The notes beneath the pieces are model-generated. The model was not told where the DNA came from, did not search any database, and saw only the letters and a program-made list of their open reading frames with translations. DNA of 64,000 nt from Niabella beijingensis (GTDB taxonomy: Bacteria > Bacteroidota > Bacteroidia > Chitinophagales > Chitinophagaceae), in contig NZ_JAIQDI010000002.1 in assembly GCF_020034665.1 (NCBI RefSeq), positions 1,736,001-1,800,000 of the forward strand, read 5' to 3'. A program made the position numbers and the translations under genes. Below are positions 61,347 to 64,000 of this stretch, in pieces (the first letter of the stretch is position 1; each line of letters opens with the position of its first letter).

Positions 61347-61689
61347 TTTAGAGCGAGCCTCTCTTGCCGAAGTCAGGTAAGATTTATTTTACCAAGGATG
61401 AAATAGCCTCACACCAAAACTCCTATTAAGTTGCCACAATCGGAACCTTTTCTATCTTAATTTCTTTGATATTTTGGGAGTTTTGGCTTCGGTAGAGGTT
61501 AGTTTATCCATCTTTTGGGCAGTTGTACTTGTTTGATTTTGAACGTCTTTTAGCTGGTTTAGCCTCCTTAAATCCTCTAATAGCGAGTTCGAGTTTTGTA
61601 CCAGCAGTATCACTGGAAAAAAGGTCTTCAAACTCACTGCGTTTGAAGACCTTTGTTATACCCGATCTGCTAACATCGATAAAGCCTGC
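61347..61689. other. AT-rich intergenic DNA
   Basis: I see no reliable gene. A 61-codon minus-strand frame exists but has no recognisable family. The stretch ends in copy B of the hairpin repeat (61621-61653). Confidence 0.5.
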
Positions 61690-61700
61690 AAATCATCATT
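61621..61700. repeat. copy B of the tRNA-downstream repeat
   Basis: A perfect 13-bp hairpin with AAGGTCTTCAAAC (61621-61633) and GTTTGAAGACCTT (61641-61653) is followed by sequence that aligns, with small gaps, to 59070-59125 (CGATCT, GATAA-GGC/GATAAAGCC, AAATCAT). About 70-75 percent of positions match by eye. Confidence 0.6.
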
Positions 61701-61882
61701 AACTAACAGGGTTGCTGCGGACTTTTACAAACAGCTGGACAACTACCTTAATCAACCAGAAGGAATGTCGGGTTTGCCTTCGGCAGCTTATTTTGCCGCA
61801 CAGGTCAGTTTATCTACTAACTATTTTGTTTGATCTGATCAAACATTTTACGGGTAAGGCTCCTATCGATCATATACACGAA
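61690..61882 (+). pseudogene. fragment of an AraC-type regulator with a frameshift
   Basis: In the frame beginning at 61711 the translation reads VAADFYKQLDNYLNQPEG, then GLPSAAYFAAQVSLSTNYF, which matches the C-terminal DNA-binding region of AraC-type proteins, and then meets a stop (TGA at about 61828). The reading continues in the next frame as DLIKHFTGKAPIDHIHE from about 61832, completing the usual helix 'DLIK-x-x-TGK-x-x-x-x-x-I'. A single extra T in GTTTGAT explains the shift. The remainder of the regulator is missing, and its end abuts the NAD(P)-binding fragment. Confidence 0.75.
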
Positions 61883-61885
61883 GGA

Positions 61886-62341
61886 ATTATTCAAATTGTT
61901 TATGCCAACCTTTCCGGTCCGGTTGACAAAATGGCCAAGGAAATTGTTTTAGCAATGGATACAGATAATGTGAAGCGCTTAATTTTTGTAACCTCTTTAG
62001 GCATTTATAAAGAGGTTGCGGGGAAATCCGGAGAATGGAACGAAAGGATGATCGGTGCTGCTTTAATTACCTACCGTAAGGCAGCTGCTATTATTGAAAA
62101 ATCGGATTTAGATTACACCATTGTACGCCCTTCCTGGCTAACGAACAAGGACGAAACCGATTATGAAACGACTCAAAAAGGCGAACCATTTGTTGGTACA
62201 GAAGTGGCAAGAAAAGCCGTTGCCGCGTACATCACCGGCATTATTAAAAGTCCCGAGAACGATGTAAAAGCAAGCATCGGCGTAAATAAGCCCGGCGTTT
62301 ACGGAATACCCCAGCCTTTTATTAAAGCTAAAAAACAATAA
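61886..62341 (+). pseudogene. 5-prime truncated NAD(P)H-binding oxidoreductase fragment
   Basis: The readable homology starts at IVYANLSGPVDKMAKEIVLAM and continues VKRLIFVTSLGIYKEVAGKSGEWNERMIG, then SDLDYTIVRPSWLTNKDETDYE and FVGTEVARKAVAAYI. This is the C-terminal two-thirds of an NAD(P)H-binding (SDR-like, NmrA/azoreductase-type) protein. The first 60-70 residues with the glycine-rich cofactor loop are absent. An AraC fragment takes their place, in an open frame that would make a chimeric protein of 209 residues from TTG at 61712. I consider it non-functional. Confidence 0.75.
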
Positions 62342-62508
62342 GAGAAGAAAGATAAAATATTTGTCCGGTTTTGTTTTCTCAATTTTCAGGGGCATCCGTA
62401 AACTTGGCGCCATATATAACTGATCACGTCATTAAAAGTGCCGGATGCAGAATTTGAAGCAGCGGTTTTTATCCTGAAACCGGGCCGGCAAATGTATACG
62501 CATCAAAA

Positions 62509-62530
62509 GAGGCTGTTAAAAAACAGCCTC
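62509..62530 (-). terminator. intrinsic terminator of the PhyH-like gene
   Basis: Perfect arms GAGGCTGTT (62509-62517) and AACAGCCTC (62522-62530) around AAAA. On the minus strand the hairpin is followed by TTTT. It lies 25 bp downstream of the dioxygenase gene. Confidence 0.85.
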
Positions 62531-62554
62531 CCGTTAACTTTGGCATCCTGCCAG

Positions 62555-63334
62555 CTACTCCAATGCCAGGCGAATCGCCCGCTCTACGGGAGAACAGCCG
62601 GCATCAGAACCTGAAACCGACAATTCATCCCTCAGTAGTAAAGGGGGCTGCGCCATAAATCGGGGTGCCCGCCCCCTGTGAGGTTGAGCTGAATGCACCA
62701 AAAACGGATGGCACAGGTAAACGGTTCCTGCCTTACCCGTTGCGTAAACCTCTTTTCTTTCCGGCAACCCTTCCAACCGGCCTGCGAGTTCCATAAATGA
62801 AAAGCCAGAATCACCCGCTTCAGATAATAGCTGTGCAACATCAATATGAGACCCTTCATAAATGACCGTGGGCGCATCCTTTTCGCTGACATCCGAATAC
62901 AATACCAGCAGTAATAAGGCCCGGCCTTTTGATTTAATATTGATGCGCCATTCAAAATAATTGCCCGGATCGCTGCCCGGAAAACCGGCATCAACATGTT
63001 TGCCGGTGTCATCCGGTTGCCGGTCAGATGGAAACCTTACAGGGAATGTTCCTACACTTTGAGGAGGAATCCATTTGTTTTCACCAATCAACTGATCAAA
63101 AACATGATGCAGCTTAGGCGTGTTGAGCGATTCAATAAAAGGCGGCTGTGTATATAAGCCCAAACGGAAAACCGGCTCCGTCCAGGTGGAAGCATCTGAC
63201 CTGTCACAAGGGAGGTCATTCCATAAAATAGTTACAGCGGCATCTGCAATTTCACTAGAAAAAGCATTATCGATGCGAATAAAACCTTCGGAAACAAACT
63301 GCCCGATCTCCTTTTTGCTTAGTATTTCTGACAT
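62555..63334 (-). CDS. phytanoyl-CoA dioxygenase (PhyH) family protein
   Basis: I start at MSEILSKKEIGQFVSEGFIRI (259 residues), an N-terminus typical of the family; starts 7 or 17 codons earlier are possible. The 2-oxoglutarate/Fe(II) oxygenase landmarks are present: GKHVDAGFPGSD with the HxD pair and the distal histidine and arginine in LVHSAQPHRGRAPRF. PhyH-family enzymes hydroxylate lipids, small molecules or antibiotic intermediates. No partner gene is visible. The substrate is unknown. Confidence 0.88.
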   Translation of the reverse strand: MSEILSKKEIGQFVSEGFIRIDNAFSSEIADAAVTILWNDLPCDRSDASTWTEPVFRLGLYTQPPFIESLNTPKLHHVFDQLIGENKWIPPQSVGTFPVRFPSDRQPDDTGKHVDAGFPGSDPGNYFEWRINIKSKGRALLLLVLYSDVSEKDAPTVIYEGSHIDVAQLLSEAGDSGFSFMELAGRLEGLPERKEVYATGKAGTVYLCHPFLVHSAQPHRGRAPRFMAQPPLLLRDELSVSGSDAGCSPVERAIRLALE

Positions 63335-63794
63335 ACTACTTGTTTTATAAACCATCATGGGAACAACAACTAATAGTGAACCCAATAGTTTGAATTATTA
63401 ATAAAAATCAGACTAACAAAAAATAAACGCTATGTAACAGTTATAGCGTATTGCTTAGAAATTAAGCCCGCAAAGGATATTATAACATCACAGTCATTCT
63501 CATACTGCGAAAATAAGTATTCTCCCAAAAAATGAGACGATCTGTCCGGATTTTGATACTATTTGGACGGATACGGATACATTATTTATTTATTTTCACC
63601 CATTCATTAAATAACAATTGATAAACGATAGGTGAACAAACATATGAAGATTGAGGTACCCGGGGTTGGGGCCAGTTTATGCCTGACCTGCTTGTCTGCT
63701 GACCGGCAGAGACAATGCAGCGGCTTTTTTATATGCACCAGCATAAATTTTAATCATCTTATTGTTACCCCCTGAGTCCTCTGCCCAACGAGCA
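63335..63794. other. intergenic region before the acyltransferase gene
   Basis: The 460 bp hold no gene. The word CGGATACGGA near 63568-63577 also occurs, in reverse complement, within the 48820-48835 palindrome. Otherwise only AT-rich promoter-like DNA. Confidence 0.5.
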
Positions 63795-64000
63795 ATGAAT
63801 AATAATAACCTTTCCACAAAGCCACACTATCCCATATTGGACGGATTACGTGGTGTTGCAGCCCTTATCGTTGTAACTTTTCATCTTACAGAGCCATTAG
63901 GAACCGGGCACCTGGATATCCTTGTCAACCACGGTTACCTGGCCGTTGACTTTTTCTTTCTGTTGTCCGGCTTTGTGATCGGCTATGCTTATGACGACCG
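63795..64000 (+). CDS. acyltransferase family 3 (partial, runs off the window)
   Basis: The 68 readable codons from the ATG at 63795 give HYPILDGLRGVAALIVVTFH and then GYLAVDFFFLLSGFVIGYAY. This is the diagnostic start of membrane acyltransferase-3 proteins (OafA/NodX), which O-acetylate surface sugars or other acceptors using acyl-CoA. The catalytic His in helix 1 (VVTFHL) is present. The rest lies beyond the window. Confidence 0.93.
   Translation, partial: MNNNNLSTKPHYPILDGLRGVAALIVVTFHLTEPLGTGHLDILVNHGYLAVDFFFLLSGFVIGYAYDD

Noticed and set aside
61452..61637. 61-codon minus-strand frame before the AraC fragment
   Set aside because: It runs into the hairpin arm of copy B and has no recognisable family; a recombinase remnant could not be shown.

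Overview
The window looks like chromosomal DNA of a Bacteroidota bacterium, most likely Chitinophagaceae; the family-level placement is inference. The signs are TonB-dependent receptors with N-terminal carboxypeptidase-regulatory-like domains, promoter -7 elements of the TAnnTTTG type, little use of Shine-Dalgarno sites, a eukaryotic-type NADP isocitrate dehydrogenase, MacB/FtsX permeases, and a DUF1549/DUF1553 plus DUF1501 locus. There is no rRNA, CRISPR array, insertion sequence or phage. One tRNA is present, tRNA-Lys(CTT).

Layout. 0-10 kb: a metal and stress neighbourhood with an OsmC/4Fe-4S fusion protein, a two-domain HMA protein, a His-tailed protein with two HxHPE motifs, a CPA2 antiporter, an NTF2-like lipoprotein, an SDR-MarR operon with a clear double-palindrome operator, and a HYC_CC_PP-type protein followed by a TonB receptor carrying its own periplasmic HMA domain. 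10-16.6 kb: housekeeping genes (fructose-bisphosphate aldolase, isocitrate dehydrogenase, RlpA-like protein, a Crp/Fnr regulator) and an uncharacterised protein with kinase-like motifs. 16.7-26.7 kb: iron-uptake genes in three minus-strand units: DUF3325-DUF3649-PepSY, DUF4198-TonB receptor, and siderophore receptor-PepSY. The first two units share pairs of a 16-bp box. 26.8-28.7 kb: cysM and serine acetyltransferase. 28.9-40.4 kb: a LacI regulator, a Tat-exported GH116 glycosidase and a four-gene periplasmic c-heme locus (DUF1549/DUF1553 lipoprotein, DUF1501 sulfatase-like protein, beta-propeller, and a multidomain cytochrome/LRR/chitobiase-C protein). This is the best candidate in the window for a poorly described system.

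40.8-58.9 kb: a Met8-like/TauE fusion, small hydrolases and NTF2 proteins, a 50-residue DUF1328 protein, a MacB-type permease next to a FecR-like stub, DinB and SRPBCC proteins, two related AraC regulators around an MFS exporter, an MBL hydrolase, an ABC-F ATPase and a DUF3347 protein. A gene-free stretch at 53.6-54.25 kb may hold one or two small RNAs. 58.9-62.4 kb: tRNA-Lys followed by AT-rich, probably acquired DNA (Crp/Fnr regulator, alpha/beta hydrolase), bounded by an imperfect repeat of the tRNA-downstream hairpin and ending in a scar where an AraC fragment is joined to a truncated NAD(P)-binding gene. 62.5-64 kb: a PhyH-type dioxygenase and the start of an acyltransferase-3 gene cut by the window edge.
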